64,000 nucleotides of DNA from the NCBI GenBank assembly GCA_016787805.1, contig JAEUTY010000007.1, positions 50,665-114,664 of the forward strand, written 5' to 3'. Position 1 is the first letter of the stretch. Every line of letters starts with the position of its first letter. The translations under genes were made by a program, and so were the position numbers. The notes beneath the pieces were generated by a model. That model did no database searches. It saw only the letters and a program-made list of their open reading frames with translations, and was not told where the DNA came from. This DNA comes from Flavobacterium sp. (lineage in GTDB: Bacteria; Bacteroidota; Bacteroidia; Flavobacteriales; Flavobacteriaceae). Positions 27,583 through 34,574 of this stretch are shown piece by piece.

Positions 27583-27924
27583 ATGAAAAAATTCTTTTTT
27601 GCTCTTCTTTTAATTGTAAGTATAGCAACAATAGCATTTAGTCAGGATATTCAGAAAAAACCGTCGGATAAGAGCGTGATGATTATTTACGGAAGTGACG
27701 AATGCCATCATTGTACCGATACAAAAGCATTTTTGAAAGAAAATAAGATTGAGTTTGTGTTTTATGATATCGATAAAAATCCAGAAGCACTTAAAGAAAT
27801 GTTAGGTAAATTACGTAATGCTGGAATAAGTACTTCTAATCTTGGAATTCCAGTGGTAGACAAACAAGGTATTATTTTTACTAACAACGGAATTTTTGAA
27901 GAGTTTCTCAAAAAATTGAAGTAA
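27583..27924 (+). CDS. Exported glutaredoxin-like protein
   Basis: A 113-residue protein from ATG 27583; the upstream in-frame TTG at 27532 would place start codons inside the terminator and is rejected. Signal peptide FFFALLLIVSIATIAFSQ, then a glutaredoxin-type fold: SVMIIYGSDECHHCTDTKAF with a CHHC active site, EFVFYDIDKNPEALKEML, and the cis-Pro segment LGIPVVDKQGIIFTNN. It would act in the periplasm as a small thiol-disulfide protein. Why it sits in a sugar locus is unclear; the MFS gene starts one base after its stop, so they are co-transcribed. Confidence 0.75.
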   Translation: MKKFFFALLLIVSIATIAFSQDIQKKPSDKSVMIIYGSDECHHCTDTKAFLKENKIEFVFYDIDKNPEALKEMLGKLRNAGISTSNLGIPVVDKQGIIFTNNGIFEEFLKKLK

Positions 27925-27925
27925 C

Positions 27926-29236
27926 ATGAAAAGACCAACGCTGAGTTTTTTGCAAATCATCAATATGAATGTTGGGTTTTTCGGAATCCAATACAGTTTT
28001 GGTTTGCAACAAAGTGCTGTCAATCCGATTTATGATTTTTTGGGTGCAAGTCCCGATGAATTGCCTTTGCTCAATTTGGCTGGACCGTTAACTGGATTGC
28101 TGATTCAACCAATTATTGGTGCGATGAGCGATAAAACATGGTTGCCTAAATTAGGTGGTCGACGCAAACCGTATTTTTTTATCGGTGCTTTGGTTTGTAG
28201 TATTGCTTTGTTTTTATATCCGTTCAGTAGTTCTTTGTGGATGGCAGCAGGTTTGTTATGGATTTTAGATGCTGGAAACAATACAGCAATGGAGCCTTAT
28301 CGCGCATTCATTGCTGACAAATTAGATGATAATCAGCAAGCTACAGGTTTTCAGGCGCAAAGTTTTTTCACTGGTTTAGGACAAACATTGGCCAATGTTT
28401 CTTTATTTATTTTTCCGATGATTTTTGTGGGAACCACAGGCAAATTACCCACTTGGGTTTTTGCTTCGTTCTTTTTAGGAGCCGTTTGCTCAATAGCATC
28501 AGTGTGGTGGAGTTCACACACAACTAAAGAAATTCCGCCTTCAGAGGAAGAGTTACAGCAAATGAAACAAGAACGCATTAGTATTTTTACGCCATTTGTA
28601 GATATAGCAAAAGCAGTAGTCAACATGCCCAAAGTAATGTGGCAACTGGCTTTGGTGTATTTATTTCAATGGTATGCGTTGTTTTGTTATTGGCAAAACT
28701 CGTCCAAAAGTATCGCGCTTTCGGTATGGAATACCACGCCGCAACAGAACTCTAAACTATACGAAGAAGCGGTTGGTTGGACAGGTTTGGTCAACGGTTG
28801 GTACAACATTGTTACTTTTTTAACGGCTTTTGCTTTGGCGTATTTCGCTCGAAAATATTCACCCAAATATGTTCATTTTGTGTGTTTGGTATTGGCTTCA
28901 GTTGGATTTTTGGTTTTTCCTCACATCGAAAACAAATACTTGTTATTTCCTGCAATTACTGGTTTCGGAATTGGTTGGGCAAGTATGATGGGAATTCCGT
29001 ATTTGATGGTTGTAGCCAACATTCCAAAAGAACGATATGGTGTTTATATGGGAATTATCAATATGATGATTGTGATTCCAATGTTCATTCAAACACTTTC
29101 TTTTGGTTATATTTTGAAACATTTTTTGAATAACGATCCAAGAAGTGCTATCACTTTTGCGGGTGTTTTACTTATAGTTAGCGCCATTTGTACGCTTTTT
29201 ATTTCAACAAAAAATAAAAACCAAGTTGTTTCCTAA
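27926..29236 (+). CDS. MFS sugar transporter, sucrose/SLC45-like
   Basis: A 436-residue, twelve-helix major facilitator. The loop between helices 2 and 3 reads LGGRRKPYFFIGAL, the RxGRRxP(F/Y) motif shared by plant SUT sucrose carriers, animal SLC45 and bacterial relatives; DAGNNTAMEPYRAFIADKL in helix 4 is also characteristic. It would import a disaccharide, by inference sucrose or maltose, across the inner membrane with protons after the TonB receptor delivers it to the periplasm. It starts one base after the glutaredoxin-like gene, and its end overlaps the only upstream candidate start (TTG 29226) of the hydrolase. Confidence 0.88.
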   Translation: MKRPTLSFLQIINMNVGFFGIQYSFGLQQSAVNPIYDFLGASPDELPLLNLAGPLTGLLIQPIIGAMSDKTWLPKLGGRRKPYFFIGALVCSIALFLYPFSSSLWMAAGLLWILDAGNNTAMEPYRAFIADKLDDNQQATGFQAQSFFTGLGQTLANVSLFIFPMIFVGTTGKLPTWVFASFFLGAVCSIASVWWSSHTTKEIPPSEEELQQMKQERISIFTPFVDIAKAVVNMPKVMWQLALVYLFQWYALFCYWQNSSKSIALSVWNTTPQQNSKLYEEAVGWTGLVNGWYNIVTFLTAFALAYFARKYSPKYVHFVCLVLASVGFLVFPHIENKYLLFPAITGFGIGWASMMGIPYLMVVANIPKERYGVYMGIINMMIVIPMFIQTLSFGYILKHFLNNDPRSAITFAGVLLIVSAICTLFISTKNKNQVVS

Positions 29237-29240
29237 AACT

Positions 29241-30407
29241 ATGATGTACCAAAAAGCCATCGATTTATTACACAAAGTGAGCACAAAAAATGGTTTTTTA
29301 GCCAGTGCTGAAAACACCACCAATTACCAGAGGGTTTGGGCGCGTGATGGTGTAATTTGTGGTTTGGCCGCTTTGGCTTCGGGTGATGAACAACTTATTT
29401 TGACTTTCAAAAAAACCTTAGAAACTTTGACTAGGCATCAGCATGCTAATGGAACCATTCCTTCTAATGTTTTGGTTTCTGAAGAAAAAAGCGAGGTCAG
29501 TTATGGCGGTTTGGCCGGAAGAGTAGATGCGGTAACTTGGTTCATTATTGGTGTTTGCCAATATGGTTTTCATACTAAAGAGGAACATTTCGTTCGACAA
29601 ATGCAACCCAACATCGAAAAATGTTTGTCGCTTTTAGAAGCTTGGGAATTCAACAACAAGCATTTGTTATATGTGCCACTTTCAGGCAATTGGGCCGATG
29701 AATATATTATGGATGGTTATGTTTTGTATGACCAATTGTTGCGTATTTGGGCTTTAAAAAGCTATAATTATTTTGTGAAAAGCGATAAGATTCAGAAAAA
29801 AATCGATGCAATTAAAAGTCAAGTTGAAATTAATTTTTTGCCCAATTCAGTAGGTGAAAAATACCACGAACGGGCTTACAATGAGTTGTCTTTTGGCGAT
29901 TTTATGCCGTGTTCGTTTTCACCTTGTGGATATAAAACTCAGTTTGATGCTTTTGCCAATTCGTTGGCATTGCTATTGAATTTAGGTTCAGAAGAATTCC
30001 AAACACAAACGATTGCTTTTGCTGATAATTTGGCTAAACAAACCCAATTAGGATTGCTTCCTGCTTTTTGGCCACCGGTTTTTCAAGAGGATTTGGATTG
30101 GAATTTACTCAAAAACAATTGCAAATACGAATTCAGAAATTATCCTTACGAATTCCATAACGGCGGAAGTTGGCCAATGGTAAATGGTTTTTTTGGTTTG
30201 GCTTTGATAGCTAAAAATGAAACCCAAAAAGCAGCTGAGTTGTTGGAAAAAATCAATCAAGCCAATGCTAAAAAGGAGTATTCGTTTTATGAGAATTTCA
30301 ACACTGAAACTACCCAAGTCAATGGTGTTTCGTTTTGTGCTTGGAGCGCAGCCGCGACGGTTTTAGTGCATCAGTCGTTATATAATAATTTTAAAATTTT
30401 AATTTAG
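29241..30407 (+). CDS. GH100-like invertase / amylo-alpha-1,6-glucosidase-type glycoside hydrolase
   Basis: A 389-residue protein from ATG 29241 (29244 is also possible) of the (alpha/alpha)6-barrel hydrolases. RVWARDGVICGLAAL, RHQHANGTIPSNV and GRVDAVTWFIIGVCQYGF align in order with the RDF, GVMPASF and GRVAPVDSGFWW blocks I know from alkaline/neutral invertases (GH100); similar proteins are often named amylo-alpha-1,6-glucosidase. No signal peptide, so it acts in the cytoplasm. With a sucrose-type transporter before it and a sugar kinase after it, splitting of sucrose to glucose and fructose is the simplest role, but the substrate is inferred. Confidence 0.72.
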   Translation: MMYQKAIDLLHKVSTKNGFLASAENTTNYQRVWARDGVICGLAALASGDEQLILTFKKTLETLTRHQHANGTIPSNVLVSEEKSEVSYGGLAGRVDAVTWFIIGVCQYGFHTKEEHFVRQMQPNIEKCLSLLEAWEFNNKHLLYVPLSGNWADEYIMDGYVLYDQLLRIWALKSYNYFVKSDKIQKKIDAIKSQVEINFLPNSVGEKYHERAYNELSFGDFMPCSFSPCGYKTQFDAFANSLALLLNLGSEEFQTQTIAFADNLAKQTQLGLLPAFWPPVFQEDLDWNLLKNNCKYEFRNYPYEFHNGGSWPMVNGFFGLALIAKNETQKAAELLEKINQANAKKEYSFYENFNTETTQVNGVSFCAWSAAATVLVHQSLYNNFKILI

Positions 30408-30408
30408 T

Positions 30409-31335
30409 TTGAAATCGATAGACATCATTTGCATCGGAGAAGTTTTAATTGATTTTATTGGTCACGAAGTCAATACTTCCATCAATAGAACCAAAGATTA
30501 CCATCGTTTTTTAGGTGGTTCACCTACCAATGTTGCTGTCAATGCGTCGCGTTTGGGATTGAAATCCCTATTAGTAGCTTCTTGCGGACAAGATGGTTTG
30601 GGTGATTATGTGGTGCGAAAATTAAAAGCCAATCACGTTAATACAACTCAAATTCGAAAATCAGAAACAGCTCCAACCTCGGTTATTTTTGTCTCTAAAT
30701 CGACCGAAACACCTGATTTTATTCCGTATAGACAAGCCGATTGTGAGATTTTTGTAGAGCAATTGCCCGACGAAATTATCGCAGAAGCCAAAATTTTTCA
30801 TACAACTTGTTTTGCCTTAAGCAAAAATCCAGCTCGCAAAACCATTTTGAATCGCGCCAAAAAAGCCAAAGAATTGGGTTTGCAGTTGAGCATTGATCTT
30901 AATTTTTCAGAACGTATTTGGCCCAATAGAGAAGAAGCGAAGCAGGTTATCAAAGAATATTTGGTTAATGATCCTTTGGTGAAATTGAGTGAAGACGATT
31001 GCTATCGTTTGTTTGCTGAATACAAAACTGAGGATTATATTTTTGAGTATTTTCACAATTTGGGAGCCACGACCATTTGTTTGACCAAAGGAAAAAATGG
31101 TGTTGTACTTTCGGATGTAAATCAAGGTTTGTTTTTTCAAAAAGCCTTTCATTTGGATGAAATAAAAGATACAACTGGCGCTGGTGATGCGTTTTGGACC
31201 GGATTTTTGTATGCTCAAATTGAAGGAAAAGAATTGGAGGAAAGCATTTCAATTGCCCAAAAGTTGGCCACAATTAAACTCCAAAATGTGGGACGATTAC
31301 CCGATAACATTAATATTAAAGATTTAATTCATTAG
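30409..31335 (+). CDS. PfkB-family sugar kinase, probable fructokinase
   Basis: A 308-residue ribokinase/PfkB-fold kinase. It appears to start at TTG 30409, one base after the hydrolase stop, giving MKSIDIICIGEVLIDFIG, the normal first strand of the family; no ATG is available nearby. The substrate-binding LGGSPTNVAVNASRLG and the ATP/anion-hole motif DTTGAGDAFWTGFL with the catalytic Asp are intact. Phosphorylation of fructose released from sucrose is the likely job given the locus. Other PfkB substrates such as ketodeoxygluconate cannot be excluded. Confidence 0.85.
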   Translation: MKSIDIICIGEVLIDFIGHEVNTSINRTKDYHRFLGGSPTNVAVNASRLGLKSLLVASCGQDGLGDYVVRKLKANHVNTTQIRKSETAPTSVIFVSKSTETPDFIPYRQADCEIFVEQLPDEIIAEAKIFHTTCFALSKNPARKTILNRAKKAKELGLQLSIDLNFSERIWPNREEAKQVIKEYLVNDPLVKLSEDDCYRLFAEYKTEDYIFEYFHNLGATTICLTKGKNGVVLSDVNQGLFFQKAFHLDEIKDTTGAGDAFWTGFLYAQIEGKELEESISIAQKLATIKLQNVGRLPDNINIKDLIH

Positions 31336-31430
31336 GAAAGTGGTTTGAGTTAGTTAACCATTTGGAAAGCTGTAGTTCGTCTCTGCAGCTTTTTTGTTTT
31401 AAACCTTATTTTAAAAAGACGTTTACTTTT

Positions 31431-31560
31431 TAGCCCTGATTGCAGCGGAAATAGCTTTGTCAAAGTTTCAAACTTTGATAAAGCTATTGGAACGGAAAGC
31501 AGGAAAGACGATAGCAAGAGAGCCCAAACCATTCGCTTCAAATAAAACCAAAAAGAATGT
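31431..31560 (+). repeat. Flavobacterium-type dispersed intergenic repeat, complete copy with hairpin
   Basis: Head TTAGCCCTGATTGCAGCGG, then an 18-bp stem (31450-31467 with 31471-31488; arms AATAGCTTTGTCAAAGTT and its complement with one G-U pair; loop TCA), then AACGGAAAGCAGGA, and tail CAAGAGAGCCCAAACCA followed by TTCGCTTCAAATAAAACC. The element explains why the open frame upstream of maeB has no protein features. Same head and tail as the copy at 23767. Confidence 0.78.
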
Positions 31561-31592
31561 AGTTAAAAATTTCCTTTTTTCGCGGATACTCT

Positions 31593-31600
31593 TACCTTTG
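31593..31600 (+). promoter_or_regulatory. -7 box before maeB
   Basis: TACCTTTG matches TAnnTTTG and lies 24 bases before ATG 31625. No TTG stands at the expected -33 position, so support is partial. Confidence 0.4.
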
Positions 31601-31624
31601 TTGGTCAGAATAAAACAAACCACA

Positions 31625-33922
31625 ATGCACAAAGATAGTAAACGCAGAGAAGCGCTTTTATACCACGCCAAACCCACTCCGGGGAAGATTAAGGTTGTTC
31701 CTACCAAGAAATACGCTACCCAACGCGACTTATCATTGGCTTATTCGCCAGGAGTAGCCGAGCCTTGTTTGGAAATTGCTAAAGACATCAACAATGTATA
31801 TAAATACACGGCCAAAGGTAATTTAGTGGCTGTAATTTCGAATGGAACAGCGGTTTTGGGTTTGGGTGACATTGGTCCTGAAGCCTCAAAACCCGTAATG
31901 GAAGGAAAAGGTTTGTTGTTCAAAATTTTTGCCGACATCGATGTGTTTGATATCGAAGTAGATACCAAAGATGTAGATGCTTTTATCGAAACGGTAAAAA
32001 ACATAGCACCTACTTTTGGAGGAATCAATTTAGAAGATATCAAAGCGCCTGAATCGTTTGAAATTGAACGAAGATTGGTAGAAGAATTGGATATTCCGGT
32101 GATGCACGACGATCAACACGGAACTGCCATTATTTCGTCGGCAGCCTTATTGAATGCTGTAGAATTGGCTGGAAAGAAAATGGAAGAAGTGAAAATGGTC
32201 ATTTCTGGAGCAGGTTCGGCAGCGATTGCGTGTGCGAATTTGTATGTTTCTTTTGGTGTGAAAGAAGAGAATGTTGTCATGTTCAATAGCAAAGGTGCGC
32301 TTAAAAAAGACGATCCAGCCATTTCTGAAAACCAACGTCGTTATGCTACCGATAAAAATTTTGCTTCATTAGCCGATGCAATGGTGGGAGCTGATGTTTT
32401 TGTTGGATTGTCAACAGGTGATATTGTAACGCCTGAGATGCTGAAGAGTATGGCTGCAAATCCAATTGTTTTTGCAATGGCCAATCCGAATCCGGAAATC
32501 AAATACGATTTGGCCATCAAAACGCGAAAGGATATTATCATGGCAACTGGTCGTTCTGATCATCCGAATCAAGTTAATAATGTACTTGGTTTTCCTTATA
32601 TTTTCCGTGGCGCATTGGATGTTCGTGCCACCAAGATTAATGAAGAAATGAAAAAAGCAGCGGTGGTTGCTTTAGCCGAATTAGCCAAAGAATCAGTGCC
32701 TGAGCAAGTGAATATTGCTTATGGAGAAACCAAGTTGGTTTTTGGTACCGATTATATTATTCCGAAACCATTTGATCCAAGATTGATTGCCAAGGTGCCA
32801 CCAGCTGTGGCTAAAGCGGCAATGGAATCAGGTGTAGCATTGAATCCGATTACGGATTGGGATAAATACGAAGAAGAATTATTAGAACGCATGGGTTCTG
32901 ATAATAAAATGGTACGTTTGTTGACCAACCGGGCAAAAACTGATCCGAAGCGAATAGTGTTTGCAGAAGCTGATCAATTAGACGTTTTGAAAGCGGCGCA
33001 AATTGTATATGAAGAAGGTATTGGGCATCCTATTTTATTAGGACGAAAAGAAGATATTTTAGAATTGAAAGAAGAAATTGGTTTTGATGCTGATGTGCCG
33101 ATTTTTGATCCAAAAACCAAAGAGGAAGACGAGCGACGAATGCAATATGCAGAAATATATTGGAAAGCCCGTCAACGCAAAGGAATATCGTTATTGGATG
33201 CCCAAAAATGGATGCGAGAGCGTAACTATTTTGCCGCAATGATGGTCAATCATGGGGATGCTGATGCTATGGTTTCAGGGTATTCAAGAAGTTATCCTTC
33301 GGTAGTAAAACCTTTGATACAATTGGTTGGAAAAGCGCCAGGGATTTCATTGATTGCATCCACCAACATGATGATGACCAATCGTGGACCTATGTTTTTG
33401 TCTGATACCGCTATCAATCCGAATCCTTCTGCAGATGATTTGGCAAAAATTGCTTTAATGACTGAAAAAACAGTTCGAATGTTCGGAATGGAACCAGTAA
33501 TGGCAATGGTTTCGTTTTCTAATTTTGGTTCTTCAAACTATGAGAGTGCCAATAAAGTCAGAGAAGCGGTTGCTTATTTGCATAATTATTATCCCAATTT
33601 GATTGTTGATGGTGAGATTCAAACCGATTTTGCTCTCAATCCAGAGATGTTACAGAAAAAATTTCCGTTTTCTAAATTAGCTGGGAAAAAAGTAAATACA
33701 CTGATTTTCCCCAATTTAGAATCGGCCAATATTACCTACAAATTACTCAAAGAGTTGTATAAGGTTGACTCTATCGGACCGATTGTTATGGGAATGGATA
33801 AACCAGTTCACGTTTTTCAGTTGGGAGCAAGTGTTGAAGAAATGGTAAATATGTCTGCAGTAGCGGTTGTTGATGCACAAGAAAAAAGCAAACGATTAAA
33901 AAACTTTGAAGTAAAAATGTAG
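31625..33922 (+). CDS. maeB: NADP-dependent malic enzyme MaeB with C-terminal phosphate acetyltransferase-like domain
   Basis: A 765-residue enzyme from ATG 31625 (MHKDSKRREALLYHAKP), converting malate to pyruvate, CO2 and NADPH. The upstream 56 codons lie in the repeat and are rejected. The malic enzyme part (1-430) contains RDLSLAYSPGVAEPC, KGNLVAVISNGTAVLGLGDI, HDDQHGTAIISSAALLNAVE and the nucleotide-binding VISGAGSAAIACANLY. From about 440 a PTA-like domain begins (RIVFAEADQLDVLKAAQIVY), which in MaeB is regulatory and not catalytic. Supplies NADPH and pyruvate in gluconeogenic or anaplerotic balance. Confidence 0.95.
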   Translation: MHKDSKRREALLYHAKPTPGKIKVVPTKKYATQRDLSLAYSPGVAEPCLEIAKDINNVYKYTAKGNLVAVISNGTAVLGLGDIGPEASKPVMEGKGLLFKIFADIDVFDIEVDTKDVDAFIETVKNIAPTFGGINLEDIKAPESFEIERRLVEELDIPVMHDDQHGTAIISSAALLNAVELAGKKMEEVKMVISGAGSAAIACANLYVSFGVKEENVVMFNSKGALKKDDPAISENQRRYATDKNFASLADAMVGADVFVGLSTGDIVTPEMLKSMAANPIVFAMANPNPEIKYDLAIKTRKDIIMATGRSDHPNQVNNVLGFPYIFRGALDVRATKINEEMKKAAVVALAELAKESVPEQVNIAYGETKLVFGTDYIIPKPFDPRLIAKVPPAVAKAAMESGVALNPITDWDKYEEELLERMGSDNKMVRLLTNRAKTDPKRIVFAEADQLDVLKAAQIVYEEGIGHPILLGRKEDILELKEEIGFDADVPIFDPKTKEEDERRMQYAEIYWKARQRKGISLLDAQKWMRERNYFAAMMVNHGDADAMVSGYSRSYPSVVKPLIQLVGKAPGISLIASTNMMMTNRGPMFLSDTAINPNPSADDLAKIALMTEKTVRMFGMEPVMAMVSFSNFGSSNYESANKVREAVAYLHNYYPNLIVDGEIQTDFALNPEMLQKKFPFSKLAGKKVNTLIFPNLESANITYKLLKELYKVDSIGPIVMGMDKPVHVFQLGASVEEMVNMSAVAVVDAQEKSKRLKNFEVKM

Positions 33923-33926
33923 TAGA

Positions 33927-33960
33927 AATTAGGTATTGATAAGCCTAATTAAAGTTTTTT
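33927..33960 (+). terminator. Possible weak terminator after maeB
   Basis: AATTAGG (33927-33933) pairs with CCTAATT (33944-33950) across a 10-base loop; six T residues follow after AAAG. The stem is short and the T run displaced, so this is tentative. Confidence 0.35.
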
Positions 33961-33962
33961 GT

Positions 33963-33970
33963 TATATTTG
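33963..33970 (+). promoter_or_regulatory. -7 box before ruvA-sprA
   Basis: TATATTTG is an exact TAnnTTTG box ending 19 bases before the ruvA ATG at 33990. The nearest TTG (33936-33938) is 24 bases upstream, slightly beyond the usual spacing. It favours ATG 33990 over the longer frame from 33936. Confidence 0.5.
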
Positions 33971-33989
33971 GAATGACTTTACAAACAGT

Positions 33990-34571
33990 ATGATAGCACA
34001 TATTCAGGGAAAATTAGTTGAAAAAACACCTACAGAAGTTGTAATTGATTGTAATGGTGTAGGTTACCATATTAATATTTCTTTGCACACCTACTCATTG
34101 TTGCCCAATACTGATTTTGTAAAACTATTTACTCACTTGATAATCAAAGAAGATTCACACTCGCTTTTTGGTTTTATTGAAAAATCAGAGCGGGAAATTT
34201 TCAAAATGCTTTTGACTGTTTCTGGAATTGGTGCAGGTATTGCAAGAACCATGCTCTCCTCATTAGAACCTAAGCAAATTATTCAAGCTTTGGCCAGTGG
34301 TGATGTGGGAACCATTCAGTCCATCAAAGGGATTGGTGGTAAAACAGCCCAACGTGCAATATTGGATTTGAAGGATAAAGTGTTAAAAATATATGATTTG
34401 GATGAAGTTTCTGTTATTTCAAACAATACAAACCGAGATGAAGCGTTATCTGCTTTGGAGGTGTTGGGTTTTGTAAGAAAAGCATCCGAAAAGGTCGTAG
34501 AAAAAGTGCTTAAAGAGCATCCAGACGCCTCAGTTGAATTAATTATTAAACAAGCTTTAAAAAATTTATAG
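33990..34571 (+). CDS. ruvA: Holliday junction branch migration complex subunit RuvA
   Basis: A 193-residue RuvA, which binds four-way DNA junctions and loads RuvB. Domain I is the OB fold (MIAHIQGKLVEKTPTEVVID, GVGYHINISLHTY), domain II has tandem helix-hairpin-helix motifs (LLTVSGIGAGIARTML, IQSIKGIGGKTAQRAILDLK), and domain III (DEALSALEVLGF, ending IIKQALKNL) contacts RuvB. The frame could extend 18 codons upstream but the family start and the -7 box support ATG 33990. sprA begins three bases after its stop. Confidence 0.96.
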   Translation: MIAHIQGKLVEKTPTEVVIDCNGVGYHINISLHTYSLLPNTDFVKLFTHLIIKEDSHSLFGFIEKSEREIFKMLLTVSGIGAGIARTMLSSLEPKQIIQALASGDVGTIQSIKGIGGKTAQRAILDLKDKVLKIYDLDEVSVISNNTNRDEALSALEVLGFVRKASEKVVEKVLKEHPDASVELIIKQALKNL

Positions 34572-34574
34572 TTT

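Noticed and set aside
28351-28632. Minus-strand open frame inside the MFS transporter gene
   Set aside because: Shadow of a twelve-helix membrane protein frame; no start context or family features.
31457-31624. 56-codon extension of maeB
   Set aside because: It overlaps the hairpin repeat; the family start MHKDSKRREALLYHAKP is at 31625, with a -7 box between.
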